A stretch of 11,962 nt of DNA from Chitinispirillaceae bacterium (GCA_016926315.1 JAFGOU010000387.1:1-11962); one strand, 5' to 3'; numbered from the stretch's first letter, positions 1 to 7,601 are shown. Made by a program: numbers and translations. The notes: generated by a model not told the origin, from the sequence alone.

Positions 1-1
1 C

Positions 2-763
2 AATACGTTCAATATCTCCACCGCCGCGGCATTCGTGGCCGCCGGCGCGGGAGCGACCGTGGCAAAACACGGTAACCGCAGCGTGTCGAGCAAAAGCGGC
101 AGCGCGGACGTGCTCGAAGCGCTCGGGGTGAACATCGCCGTTTCACCGGAGATCATGAAACGGTGTCTCGACACGGTCGGCATCGCCTTTCTCTTTGCGC
201 CGGCGCTGCACAGGGCCATGAAATACGCCATCGGGCCGCGCAGGGAGATCGCCGTCCGCACCATTTTCAACGTACTGGGTCCGCTGACCAATCCGGCGCT
301 GGCACGGCGGCAACTCCTCGGGGTCTTTTCCGAATCGTTGACCGGGACCATGGCGGCGGTTCTTAACAACATGGGAACGCAGCGGGCGTTTGTGGTGTAC
401 GGCATGGAGGGACTCGATGAGATCTCGATCTGCGGTCCGACACGGGTAGCTGAGGTTGTCAACGGTACGGTGGCGTCCTCTACCGTTACGCCGGAGCAGT
501 TCGGCCTGCCCGTCGCGCCGGCGGGCGCCGTCGCCGGCGGCACGCCGGCAGACAACGCCGGTATCATCCGGTCGGTGCTTGCCGGGCAGAAAGGGCCATG
601 CCGCGATATCGCGGTCCTGAATGCCGCCTTTGCCCTTGCTGCGGCAGGCATGTGCGGCGTACCGGCTGACGGGATACCGCTTGCGGTTCGCTCGATCGAC
701 AGCGGCGCCGCACGGGGAAAACTGGAACAACTTACGGCAATGACCACCGCAAACGGTACCTGA
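2..763 (+). CDS. trpD: Anthranilate phosphoribosyltransferase, C-terminal part (5' end outside window)
   Basis: TrpD transfers the phosphoribosyl group of PRPP to anthranilate, the second step of tryptophan synthesis in the cytoplasm. The reading frame is already open at base 2 and starts with the family motif NTFNISTAAAFVAAGAG, so the N-terminal helical part and some of the PRPP loop lie upstream. Visible family motifs in order are KHGNRSVSSKSGSADVLEALG (substrate-binding KHGNR and SGSADVLE), RTIFNVLGPLTNPA, and GLDEIS with the acidic DE pair that binds Mg-PRPP. About 253 residues remain of a usual 330-350. A GTG at 35 could be mistaken for a start, but the conserved motif precedes it. The stop is TGA 761-763. 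Whether trpD stands in a trp operon cannot be seen. It appears unrelated to the polysaccharide genes that follow, which have their own promoter. The family assignment is firm. Confidence 0.96.
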   Translation, partial: NTFNISTAAAFVAAGAGATVAKHGNRSVSSKSGSADVLEALGVNIAVSPEIMKRCLDTVGIAFLFAPALHRAMKYAIGPRREIAVRTIFNVLGPLTNPALARRQLLGVFSESLTGTMAAVLNNMGTQRAFVVYGMEGLDEISICGPTRVAEVVNGTVASSTVTPEQFGLPVAPAGAVAGGTPADNAGIIRSVLAGQKGPCRDIAVLNAAFALAAAGMCGVPADGIPLAVRSIDSGAARGKLEQLTAMTTANGT

Positions 764-861
764 CCCGGGTAGAAAAAAACGGTCATGCCCCGTTCATTAT
801 CGCCATTCACTCCCCATCCTTTCCGCGCATGGCCACCCGTTGCCTGAAAAAAATGCTGCTC

Positions 862-890
862 TTGACTTTTTGCTCCTTTTTTATTATATT
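862..890 (+). promoter_or_regulatory. Sigma70-type promoter of the sugar transferase gene
   Basis: TTGACT at 862-867 and TATATT at 885-890 are separated by exactly 17 bases, a near-consensus housekeeping promoter lying in an AT-rich block between more GC-rich sequence. Transcription would start near 896-898 and leave an untranslated leader of about 225 nt before the ATG at 1124. Both boxes and their spacing are visible in the sequence; activity is inferred. Confidence 0.72.
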
Positions 891-1123
891 AAACAAGATT
901 AAATGTGGCAGGGATGTTTTTTGGGGGAAGCAACGGTGATTCGGTCGTCAAGGGTCCGGTCACTCTTGCAAAAGGGGAACATAGCTCTTAGCTTCGCGCC
1001 ACAAAGTGTATTTGTATTTCCCCAGTGTGATTGGGGTTCCGTAAAAAAGCGAATGAATGATATTTGAATCGCCCGGTAAAAGGCGTTTCATTATCAGGAA
1101 TTAAACGTTTTAAAGGGAGCCGC
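891..1123 (+). promoter_or_regulatory. Long structured 5' leader of the sugar transferase gene
   Basis: This stretch between promoter and start codon has no convincing ORF. It can form an imperfect hairpin in which 930-941 (GCAACGGTGATT) pairs with 958-969 (GGTCACTCTTGC), 11 of 12 positions counting G-U pairs. A second hairpin pairs CCCCA (1020-1024) with TGGGG (1032-1036). The CCCC of that second stem could instead pair, as TTCCCC (1018-1023), with GGGGAA at 974-979, so two exclusive folds are possible. I do not recognise a known riboswitch class, and the regulatory role is inferred. Confidence 0.35.
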
Positions 1124-1126
1124 ATG
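1114..1126 (+). promoter_or_regulatory. Ribosome binding site fixing the start at 1124
   Basis: AGGGAG at 1114-1119 lies four bases before ATG 1124. The frame stays open upstream to a TTG at 1064, but that TTG has no purine-rich sequence at a suitable distance, and the extra 20 residues add nothing recognisable. The shorter start is therefore preferred. Confidence 0.6.
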
Positions 1127-2257
1127 TTCAGTAAGGTACGCGCCGCAAGAAAAACCAGCAGAGGCCCGAAGAAAATCGTTGAAGCGCTTATTAACGAGGA
1201 GTGGGGGTTGTATATCCAGTCTTATTTCCGTACCATGCTGAATTTTGAGATCAGGCGTACCGAACGGTCCAGAAAGCCGTTTCTGCTGGTTCTTATTACC
1301 GTCAACGAAGCTATTCTCAACGGCATCGACCGAAAGACCCTCGCTGCCTTTCGTGACACCATTGAGTCAATAACCCGGGAAACCGACATCAAGGGATGGT
1401 ACCGGGAAAACAGGACTATCGGCATCATCTATACCGACATGTCGGCGCAGAACCGTGAGCTCATCCTTAAAAAGGTCAAGGAGGGCTTTAAAAGCGTTTT
1501 CGGACACCACATTCCTCACCATGCATTTATTAAAACATTTCTCTACCCCGAAGACCTTGGCAAGGACGATCCCGGTGAATCCGTGGATTCCCTTGATGCC
1601 CTGCCTGACCACACCCATCCGGAAAAAACAGAGCTGATGGCTCAGGCGTTCAAGAGGGTTTTCGACATTGCCGGAAGCATTACGGGAATCATCCTTTTTT
1701 CCCCGGTTTTTTTGCTGATCGCTCTTTTTATCAAACTGACTTCCCGAGGGCCGGTATTTTTCAAGCAAAATCGCGTTGGATATAACGGGCAGACCTTTAA
1801 AATGCTCAAGTTCCGGTCAATGTATGCGAACAATGACGCGACCATTCATAAAAAATTCATGCAGGATTTCATTAAAAACCAGGGAACGGTCAACGCTGAT
1901 ACCAGAATTTTCAAAATGGTGAACGATCCCCGCGTAACCTCAATAGGCCGCATCATTCGCAAAACCAGTCTGGATGAGCTTCCACAATTTTTTAATGTAC
2001 TCTTCGGCACAATGTCACTGGTCGGCCCCCGTCCCGCCATTCCCTATGAAACCCGGGAGTACGATGCATGGCATAAACGCCGCTTCCTCGGGGTAAAACC
2101 CGGTATTACCGGGTTCTGGCAGGTGTATGGCCGCAGCAGTACCGCGTTCGATTCCATGGTACGGATGGACATCTATTACGCATGCAACTGGAACCCGCTC
2201 ATGGATTTGAAGTTGATCCTTAAAACACCCATTTACCTGCTCAAGGGCGCGTACTGA
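1124..2257 (+). CDS. Polyprenol-phosphate hexose-1-phosphate transferase with N-terminal GGDEF-like domain
   Basis: This is a bacterial sugar transferase of the PglC/WcaJ C-terminal (PHPT) family, 377 aa. It would transfer a sugar-1-phosphate from an NDP-sugar to undecaprenyl phosphate at the inner membrane and so begin a polysaccharide repeat unit. Residues 170-377 hold the catalytic domain: a membrane helix or re-entrant segment at 181-204, [25 protein letters not shown] at 209-233 given here only as family landmarks, the catalytic dyad D284-E285 in [12 protein letters not shown] at 301-304, and [10 protein letters not shown]. The usual four-helix WcaJ N-terminus is absent. Instead residues 25-145 form a soluble alpha/beta domain with [14 protein letters not shown] followed by [19 protein letters not shown], whose pattern resembles a GGDEF domain without its signature. 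The sugar specificity cannot be read. The gene belongs functionally with the Wza/Wzc-like genes at 7831-10969, although a minus-strand operon separates them. Confidence 0.9.
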   Translation: MFSKVRAARKTSRGPKKIVEALINEEWGLYIQSYFRTMLNFEIRRTERSRKPFLLVLITVNEAILNGIDRKTLAAFRDTIESITRETDIKGWYRENRTIGIIYTDMSAQNRELILKKVKEGFKSVFGHHIPHHAFIKTFLYPEDLGKDDPGESVDSLDALPDHTHPEKTELMAQAFKRVFDIAGSITGIILFSPVFLLIALFIKLTSRGPVFFKQNRVGYNGQTFKMLKFRSMYANNDATIHKKFMQDFIKNQGTVNADTRIFKMVNDPRVTSIGRIIRKTSLDELPQFFNVLFGTMSLVGPRPAIPYETREYDAWHKRRFLGVKPGITGFWQVYGRSSTAFDSMVRMDIYYACNWNPLMDLKLILKTPIYLLKGAY

Positions 2258-2282
2258 TGGTTGCCCGGCCGCTGTAACCACC
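2256..2282 (-). terminator. Possible hairpin between convergent genes
   Basis: On the minus strand GGTGGTT (2282-2276) can pair with AACCATC (2262-2256) around a GC-rich loop, seven pairs with one G-U. It lies just past the stop of the 656-aa gene and overlaps the stop codon of the sugar transferase. No T-tract follows on either strand, so a classical intrinsic terminator is doubtful. The two genes converge with only 26 bases between them. Confidence 0.25.
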
Positions 2283-2283
2283 T

Positions 2284-4254
2284 TCACCTGCACACGACGC
2301 GGAACCCGATAATCCAGCTTCTGTCCTCAGGATGGTATCCCCCGTTTCGCGCCATGGAACGAAGGTGCCGGTCATCATCGTCGATGGACCAGCTCCCGCC
2401 GCGTACCGTTCGCGAAAATCCCGTTTCAGGGCCTGCTGGATCGGTCTGCAGGCCCGCAGTGTAGGGTCCGAACCAGTCATTATGCCACTGCCACAACTGT
2501 CCCACGATATCGTAGAGCCCCCAGGGATTGGCGGGTTTTGTTCCCACCGGCTTGGTACGCTCTCCGCTGTTATAGTAGTAGACCGCATGGCAGGAGATCT
2601 CGGTCGTGTCCTCAATCGTCATTGGCGGATACGATCCACCCCAGTAGTAATCGGTACTGGTACCTGCGCGACATGCATATTCCCATTCAGCCTCGGTAGG
2701 CAGTCGATACCCGTTTTTCGAAAAATTCGCTGCGATGTCACCGAGATCGGAGACGCCGTTCCCCGGGGTGCCGACTATCGAGGAATAGGCGTACACCGTG
2801 TCTTTCGCCTCGAGGATGCTTCTGCGGTTGCAATAGAGCACCGCGTCGAACCAGGTTACATATTCAACCGGGCAGAGAGGATCATCGGTGATATGTGACG
2901 GGTTGATCTCCATAACCCGTAGATACTCGCGTTGCGTTACCAACGTGTTGCTCATTTTAAAGGCGGTTAGCGTGACTTCGTGGACCGGATCGGAGAGAAA
3001 AAGCTTGCCCATCAGAAAGGTTCCGCCGGCGATCGCGATCATGGAATCCGGCACCAGTACGGAAAGGTCGATCCTCAGCGGTACGGTATCGCTCGTAACG
3101 CTTCCCAGCCGGTTGGTGACGACAACGGAATAGGAGCCCGTATCATCCGCCGTGACCGACAGGATGCCCATGTTTCCATGCGTCTTGCCGGAAAGAACTG
3201 CGGCGTTTTCCCTCCACTGATACACCGGCGCGGGCCGCGCGGAGACCGTGACGCCAAACAACGCGCTCTGGCCGATACGCGCGGTCGCCGTGCGGGGCTG
3301 AACGGTTATTACCGGCGGATAGTTGACCGTCAATAGCGCCGGTGAGCTTGTCCGGTTCCCGATGACATTGCTCAGGACAACCGTATAGCTGCCGGAATCG
3401 GCCCGGGAAACCGCGGGAATGGTATACGACGCCGACGTCGCGCCGGGGATACTGTCGCCGTTTTTCCTCCACTGGTAGGCGGGCTTCGGATATCCGGTAC
3501 CTTCGACCGAGAAGGTCACGCTTGACCCGACATCAATCGTATCGGATACCGGCTGCAGCGTGATGATCGGCGTATAGTTCACCCTCAGCGTAACGGTCTG
3601 GCTCATCACCTTTCCTATAGGATTACTCACCAGCACGGAATAGCTGCCGGCGTCGCCGGAGTCCACCTCCTCGATAACGAACTCCGCTCTATCCGCCCCC
3701 GGGATCGGCGCTCCATTGAAAAGCCACTGGTATGACGGCGCCGGCGTACCTGTCGCGGTAACGGCAAAACGAGCCTGATTTCCCATGAGCGTTGATACGT
3801 TTTCCGGCTGGGAGGTGATTTTCGGCCGGCCCTGGTAGTTCCGGTACACATCGTCGAGCGAGAGGCGCACCTTTGCCTCTGTTTCCCTGGTCCATGCCTT
3901 GTGGACCGATCGGAACGCGAAATATGCCCTGTAATGGTCTCCGGTAACTACCGTCGCCGCACTCCAGACCGTATCAGCCGCAATCGTATCGGCGCCGATC
4001 AATACGTCGATAAAAACACCCATGGAATCGCCGTCACTGTCCCTGCATGAAAAGGAGAGCGAACCGTTCCAGGTGATGCCGGTAACGGTGTCTGTACGGT
4101 CTGGCTGCGTGGAATCACCGCGGATGGTATCGATGCGCACCGATTTTGATGCTATGGTAAAGCTGTCGGTCACTACCGACCAGTTCAGGATCTCCGGATC
4201 AGCGCCTGGAAGCGAGAAGGCCAGGAACGTAATCAGGAATGCGGTCTTTTTCAT
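2284..4254 (-). CDS. Exported protein with three Ig-like domains and a SUMF1/FGE-fold domain
   Basis: This 656-aa protein is the last gene of a three-gene operon. Residues 1-18 are a short Sec signal peptide (MKKTAFLITFLAFSLPGA). Residues 19-142 form an N-terminal domain of unknown function shared with the upstream paralogue, including FSCRDSDGDSMGVFIDV and VRLSLDD. Three Ig-like domains follow (about 144-226, 229-311, 315-395), each with a YQW core and a D(S/A/T)GSYSV motif. Residues 402-656 are a SUMF1/formylglycine-generating-enzyme fold: IAGGTFLMG, YVTWFDAVLYCN, GYRLPTEAEWEYACRAG, VRGGSW, GFRVV. The copper-binding cysteine pair of true FGE, expected shortly after GGSW, is missing, and GNVWEW reads GQLWQW, so sulfatase-activating chemistry is unlikely and a binding role is more plausible. 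The start is ATG 4254, 18 bases after the previous stop. Its own Shine-Dalgarno is weak, so translational coupling is likely. No C-terminal sorting domain or anchor is seen. Confidence 0.88.
   Translation of the reverse strand: MKKTAFLITFLAFSLPGADPEILNWSVVTDSFTIASKSVRIDTIRGDSTQPDRTDTVTGITWNGSLSFSCRDSDGDSMGVFIDVLIGADTIAADTVWSAATVVTGDHYRAYFAFRSVHKAWTRETEAKVRLSLDDVYRNYQGRPKITSQPENVSTLMGNQARFAVTATGTPAPSYQWLFNGAPIPGADRAEFVIEEVDSGDAGSYSVLVSNPIGKVMSQTVTLRVNYTPIITLQPVSDTIDVGSSVTFSVEGTGYPKPAYQWRKNGDSIPGATSASYTIPAVSRADSGSYTVVLSNVIGNRTSSPALLTVNYPPVITVQPRTATARIGQSALFGVTVSARPAPVYQWRENAAVLSGKTHGNMGILSVTADDTGSYSVVVTNRLGSVTSDTVPLRIDLSVLVPDSMIAIAGGTFLMGKLFLSDPVHEVTLTAFKMSNTLVTQREYLRVMEINPSHITDDPLCPVEYVTWFDAVLYCNRRSILEAKDTVYAYSSIVGTPGNGVSDLGDIAANFSKNGYRLPTEAEWEYACRAGTSTDYYWGGSYPPMTIEDTTEISCHAVYYYNSGERTKPVGTKPANPWGLYDIVGQLWQWHNDWFGPYTAGLQTDPAGPETGFSRTVRGGSWSIDDDDRHLRSMARNGGYHPEDRSWIIGFRVVCR
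3070..3825 (-). repeat. Three divergent Ig-like domain units
   Basis: Residues 144-395 of the 656-aa protein consist of three consecutive units of about 85 residues. Each begins near a TxQP motif and ends with a TVNY/LRV-type strand. They are clearly related at the protein level but differ more from one another than the six units in the neighbouring gene, suggesting an older array. Confidence 0.7.
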
Positions 4255-4272
4255 GAAATGACCCGTGTATCT

Positions 4273-7029
4273 TTATTCTCCATTGTCATTCGCGAGCACC
4301 ACCCGGAACCCGAGAGTCCCGCTTCTATCATCCGGCTCATACCCGCCATCGCGGTGAAAGGTCTGCATTTTTGTTACCTGGCTGTATGGAGAGAAGCTGC
4401 CTCCGCGGTCGACACGCACGGTTCCGGTTTCCGGTCCCGTCGGATCGGTCTGGTCTGTGCTGAGGAAAGGCGATTCATACCAGTCATTAATCCAGTGCTG
4501 AACCAGTCCGACCATATCATAAAGCTGCCACGGATTTGCGATCTTACTGCCGACCGGCCATGGGTGACCGTTACTGTTATGGTTCCAGACCGCATGACTG
4601 TCGATAACAAGCGTATCGGCGGTGGTAAGCGGCGGATACTCCATGCCCCAGTAATAGTCGCTCGTCGTACCGGCGCGGCAGGCATACTCATATTCGGCTT
4701 CGGTCGGCAGACGGTATCCGGTCTTGGTAAAATTCACGGCAAGACCGCCGAGATCGCTGCAACCGTTCCCCGGCGTCCCGGTTATCGAAGTGTAGGAATA
4801 TATCGTATCCTTGTTCATCAATTTGCTTTTCGCATTGCAGTAGAGCACCGCGTCGAACCAGGTTACGTACTGCACCGGCAGGTGGGGATCACCGGTATGC
4901 TCCGACGGGTTGAGCCCCATGACGGCCTCGTACTCACCCTGAGTGACATGGGTGTTGCTGATCTTGAACGCGGACACCGTAACCTTGTGGACCGTATCGA
5001 CCTCAAAGCTGTCTCCCATGAAAAAGTCGCCGGCCGGGATGGCGATCAGGTTGTCGGTCGTGAACCATGAGGTCGTGTCAAGGGTGAACGTCACGGCAGT
5101 GCTTGTCACGGTATCAAGGATATTCATGACATCAACGGTATACGCTCCGGTATCAACGACCCATGCGCAGGCGATGGTGTAGCCGGCCCCCGTGGCGCCT
5201 GGAATGTCAGCGCCGTCCTTTTTCCACTGGTAGGTCGGGGCAGGAACGCCTGCCGCCGCTACCGTAAAGGTCGCGCTTCGCCCGATTCTAACGCTCTGCG
5301 ACACCGGCTGGGTCGTGATCCTGGGCGCATAGTTCACGGTCAGTACCGCCGGGTTGCTGGTTACGGTAGTGACGCTGTTGGTGACCGCCACGGTGTACGA
5401 CCCGGCGTCGGCCGGAACGGTCGAGGTTATCGTATAGCTTGCCGACGTGGCACCTTCGATGTTGGTGCCATCTTTCTTCCACTGATAGGTCGGCGCTGGG
5501 ACACCGCTCGCGACAACGGTGAACGTCACCGCTGCACCGGAATCCACGGTTTTCGATTCCGGCTGGGTCGTGATTGACGGCGCATAGTTCACGGTCAGCA
5601 CTGCCGCGTTACTCGTCACGGTGTTGACGCTGTTGGTCACCACAACGGTATAGGACCCGGCATCACCGGAAACGGTCGAGGTTATCGACAGACTTGCCGA
5701 GGTGGCGCCGGTGATGTTGGTGCCGCCCTTCTTCCACTGGTAGGTTGGGGCGGGATTACCGGTCGCCGCGACGGTAAACGTTACCGGCGAGCCGGCGTTT
5801 ATGGTCTGCGACACCGGCTGGGTCGTGATCGACGGCGCATAGTTCACGGTCAGCACCGCCGCGTTGCTGGTTGAACTCCCGATGCCGTTGGCCGCCACTG
5901 CGGTGTATGATCCGGCATCAGCGGGCTGCACCGATGCGATCGTAAGAGTCGCCGAGGTGGCGCCGCTGATATTGTTGCCGTCCTTTTTCCACTGGTACGT
6001 CGGTGCGGGGTTGCCCGATGCCGCGACGGTAAACGTCACCGGCGATCCGGCGGTTATGGTCTGCGACACCGGCTGGGTCGTGATGGCCGGACCGTTGTTT
6101 ACGGTCAGGACCGCCGCGTTGCTCGTCACGCTCGAAACGCTGTTGGATACCGTCACGGTGTAGGATGCTGCATCGGCGGGCTGCACCGACGTGATGAAAA
6201 AGCTTGCCGAGGTCGCATCGCTGATGTTCGCCCCGTCTTTTTTCCACTGGTAGGTCGGCGCCGGTTTGCCTGTTGCCGCAACGGTGAACGTCACCGGCGA
6301 CCCCTGCGTGATAGTCTGTGACACCGGCTGGGTCGTGATCGACGGCGCGAAATTCACGGTCAGCACCGCCACGCTGCTCGTCACATTCCCGATGGTGTTG
6401 GCCACGAAAACGGTGTACGATCCGCTGTCCGCGACCTGCGCTGCGGCAATATGGTAGCTTGCCGAGGTGGCGCTTTCGATATTCGTGCCGTTCTTCTTCC
6501 ACTGATAGGTCATCAGGGCCGGGTCCGCCACGGCTGCAACCGTAAACGTTGCCGCCTGTCCTGCGTTGATGGTGACGGATGCGGGCTGGGTCACGATTAC
6601 CGGTTTGCGTTTGTAGCCGAGCAACCGGTCGTCGAGCGACAGGCGGACACGCGCCGGAATACTGCCGGTCCAGTTCCGGTGGACCGAGTGAAACCTGAAA
6701 TAGGCTTTGAGGTTATTACCGGTCACGGCGGTCTTTACGCCCCAAATACTGTCGACCGTAATGGTATCAGTGCCCAGGGCGACATCGATGAAGACCCCCA
6801 TGGAGTCACCGTCCGTGTCCCTGCAGGAGAAAGTGACCGAACCAAGCCAGGTGATGGTGGAAATGGTATCGATTGAAACGATCTGGTTGCTGCTGTTGCG
6901 AACCGTATCCGGTCTCGAGATTTTTGAAGGCACCTGAAACGATGCGGTATCAACCGACCATGACAGCAGTTCAGGATCTGCGGCAAAGGCGGAAATTGCG
7001 AGCGTTAGCGTGACAAGCATTTTTTTCAT
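4273..7029 (-). CDS. Exported protein with six Ig-like domains and a SUMF1/FGE-fold domain
   Basis: This 918-aa paralogue of the downstream 656-aa protein has the same order of parts but twice as many Ig units. A signal peptide (residues 1-17, MKKMLVTLTLAISAFAA) is followed by the shared N-terminal domain (18-142, with FSCRDTDGDSMGVFIDV), six Ig-like domains (about 143-226, 228-311, 314-396, 399-481, 484-566, 569-650) with near-identical APTYQWKKDG cores, and a SUMF1-fold domain (659-915) with IPAGDFFMG, YVTWFDAVLYCN, GYRLPTEAEYEYACRAG, DRGGSF and GFRVV. The FGE active-site cysteines are absent after GGSF, and GNVWEW is replaced by GLVQHW, so it is more degenerate than its partner. The start at 7029 has AGGGA nine bases upstream, and the gene begins 15 bases after the preceding stop. 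It is probably an extracellular or cell-surface binding or scaffold protein; no substrate can be named. Confidence 0.88.
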   Translation of the reverse strand: MKKMLVTLTLAISAFAADPELLSWSVDTASFQVPSKISRPDTVRNSSNQIVSIDTISTITWLGSVTFSCRDTDGDSMGVFIDVALGTDTITVDSIWGVKTAVTGNNLKAYFRFHSVHRNWTGSIPARVRLSLDDRLLGYKRKPVIVTQPASVTINAGQAATFTVAAVADPALMTYQWKKNGTNIESATSASYHIAAAQVADSGSYTVFVANTIGNVTSSVAVLTVNFAPSITTQPVSQTITQGSPVTFTVAATGKPAPTYQWKKDGANISDATSASFFITSVQPADAASYTVTVSNSVSSVTSNAAVLTVNNGPAITTQPVSQTITAGSPVTFTVAASGNPAPTYQWKKDGNNISGATSATLTIASVQPADAGSYTAVAANGIGSSTSNAAVLTVNYAPSITTQPVSQTINAGSPVTFTVAATGNPAPTYQWKKGGTNITGATSASLSITSTVSGDAGSYTVVVTNSVNTVTSNAAVLTVNYAPSITTQPESKTVDSGAAVTFTVVASGVPAPTYQWKKDGTNIEGATSASYTITSTVPADAGSYTVAVTNSVTTVTSNPAVLTVNYAPRITTQPVSQSVRIGRSATFTVAAAGVPAPTYQWKKDGADIPGATGAGYTIACAWVVDTGAYTVDVMNILDTVTSTAVTFTLDTTSWFTTDNLIAIPAGDFFMGDSFEVDTVHKVTVSAFKISNTHVTQGEYEAVMGLNPSEHTGDPHLPVQYVTWFDAVLYCNAKSKLMNKDTIYSYTSITGTPGNGCSDLGGLAVNFTKTGYRLPTEAEYEYACRAGTTSDYYWGMEYPPLTTADTLVIDSHAVWNHNSNGHPWPVGSKIANPWQLYDMVGLVQHWINDWYESPFLSTDQTDPTGPETGTVRVDRGGSFSPYSQVTKMQTFHRDGGYEPDDRSGTLGFRVVLANDNGE
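5080..6603 (-). repeat. In-frame tandem array of six Ig units, 255-bp period
   Basis: The bases encoding the YQW core (plus-strand ccactggta or ccactgata) recur at about 5223, 5478, 5733, 5988, 6243 and 6498, an exact spacing of 255 bp or 85 codons. Linkers such as ITTQPVSQTI and AAVLTVNYAPS are nearly identical between units. The homogeneity suggests recent duplication or gene conversion inside the gene. This is also a place where assemblies may gain or lose units. Confidence 0.88.
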
Positions 7030-7044
7030 ATATCGTGTTCCCTG

Positions 7045-7437
7045 CTATTTAAAGAGCATGAATCGGACGGTTTGTACCTTGCTGCCGTTCTGCAATCGGG
7101 CGATGAAAATGCCGGACCGGGAGGCCGGGGGCCTCCATACGATGGTAGACAAGCCTGAACGGGCCAGAGTGGAAAGATCCGCGGCAATCTTGCCGTTAAC
7201 CTCATAGATGATCAACGATGCCGCGCTTCCCGGAATGATGCCGCCCACGTTCAACACCGCCATGCAATGACTGCTCCCGGGACGAACCGAAAGGCCGAAA
7301 GGTTTGACCAATTCGGCTGGCGAAATCTTCTGAATCGTATTTGTCGGTTCCCGCAACGTGAAAACATTCGACCACTGTGACGTTCGGCCGGCGAAAACGG
7401 ACAGCGCAATCAGGGGGATAATGACGAGGTGCTTCAT
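7045..7437 (-). CDS. Small exported protein with a C-terminal sorting-domain-like beta module
   Basis: This 130-aa protein is the first gene of the minus-strand operon. A signal peptide (MKHLVIIPLIALSVFAG) is followed by about 25 residues of low-complexity linker. The remainder resembles the beta-sandwich C-terminal domains of type IX secretion cargo or FlgD-like Ig modules: a SLIIYEVNGKIAADL strand pair (family pattern IYDxxGRxVxxL), GLSTIVWRP, then SGIFIARLQNG and a final VRFMLFK. In that family the module normally sits behind a large catalytic or binding region; here almost nothing precedes it. The start ATG 7437 is chosen over one 12 codons upstream because AAGGAG lies five bases before it and because the signal peptide then begins correctly. 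It ends 15 bases before the 918-aa gene. It may act as a small partner or anchor for the two Ig/SUMF1 proteins; that is inference. Confidence 0.72.
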   Translation of the reverse strand: MKHLVIIPLIALSVFAGRTSQWSNVFTLREPTNTIQKISPAELVKPFGLSVRPGSSHCMAVLNVGGIIPGSAASLIIYEVNGKIAADLSTLARSGLSTIVWRPPASRSGIFIARLQNGSKVQTVRFMLFK

Positions 7438-7566
7438 GACAACTCCTTGTTTTCGTGAAGGCGATTTTCTCACCAGTTAGCGTCTGTGTCTGACAAATAT
7501 ACCCTTCGTCATGCTCAGGGCAGGTTTCTTCTTGCGTATATTGTGCGAGCTACAGTACCGTATGCC

Positions 7567-7601
7567 GCGGAGCCATTCGATACCCGTTTTTCCGGCTCCG
7601 C
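7567..7601. repeat. Perfect 8-bp inverted repeat
   Basis: GCGGAGCC (7567-7574) and GGCTCCGC (7594-7601) are exact reverse complements around a 19-base spacer. No T-run follows on either strand, so it is not a typical terminator. It could be an operator, an RNA hairpin or the remnant of a small palindromic element. Confidence 0.5.

Noticed and set aside
143..730. Minus-strand open frame of 195 codons over trpD
   Set aside because: The opposite frame contains clear TrpD motifs; this one shows only arginine/glycine-rich shadow translation.
778..794. Possible terminator after trpD (AACGG/CCGTT)
   Set aside because: Only a 5-bp stem and no T-tract after it; too weak to call.
1064..1123. TTG start giving a 397-aa sugar transferase
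   Set aside because: No ribosome site before the TTG, whereas ATG 1124 has AGGGAG in position.
4258..5070. Plus-strand open frame of 270 codons
   Set aside because: It mirrors the SUMF1-coding part of the 918-aa gene; a similar shadow occurs opposite the paralogue, as expected from codon bias.
5080..6603. Regular repeats considered as a CRISPR-like array
   Set aside because: The 255-bp period is in frame and encodes Ig-like domains; there are no short repeats with unique spacers.
2284..7029. Sulfatase-activating (formylglycine-generating) function for the two large proteins
   Set aside because: The active-site cysteine pair is missing in both and no sulfatase gene is nearby.
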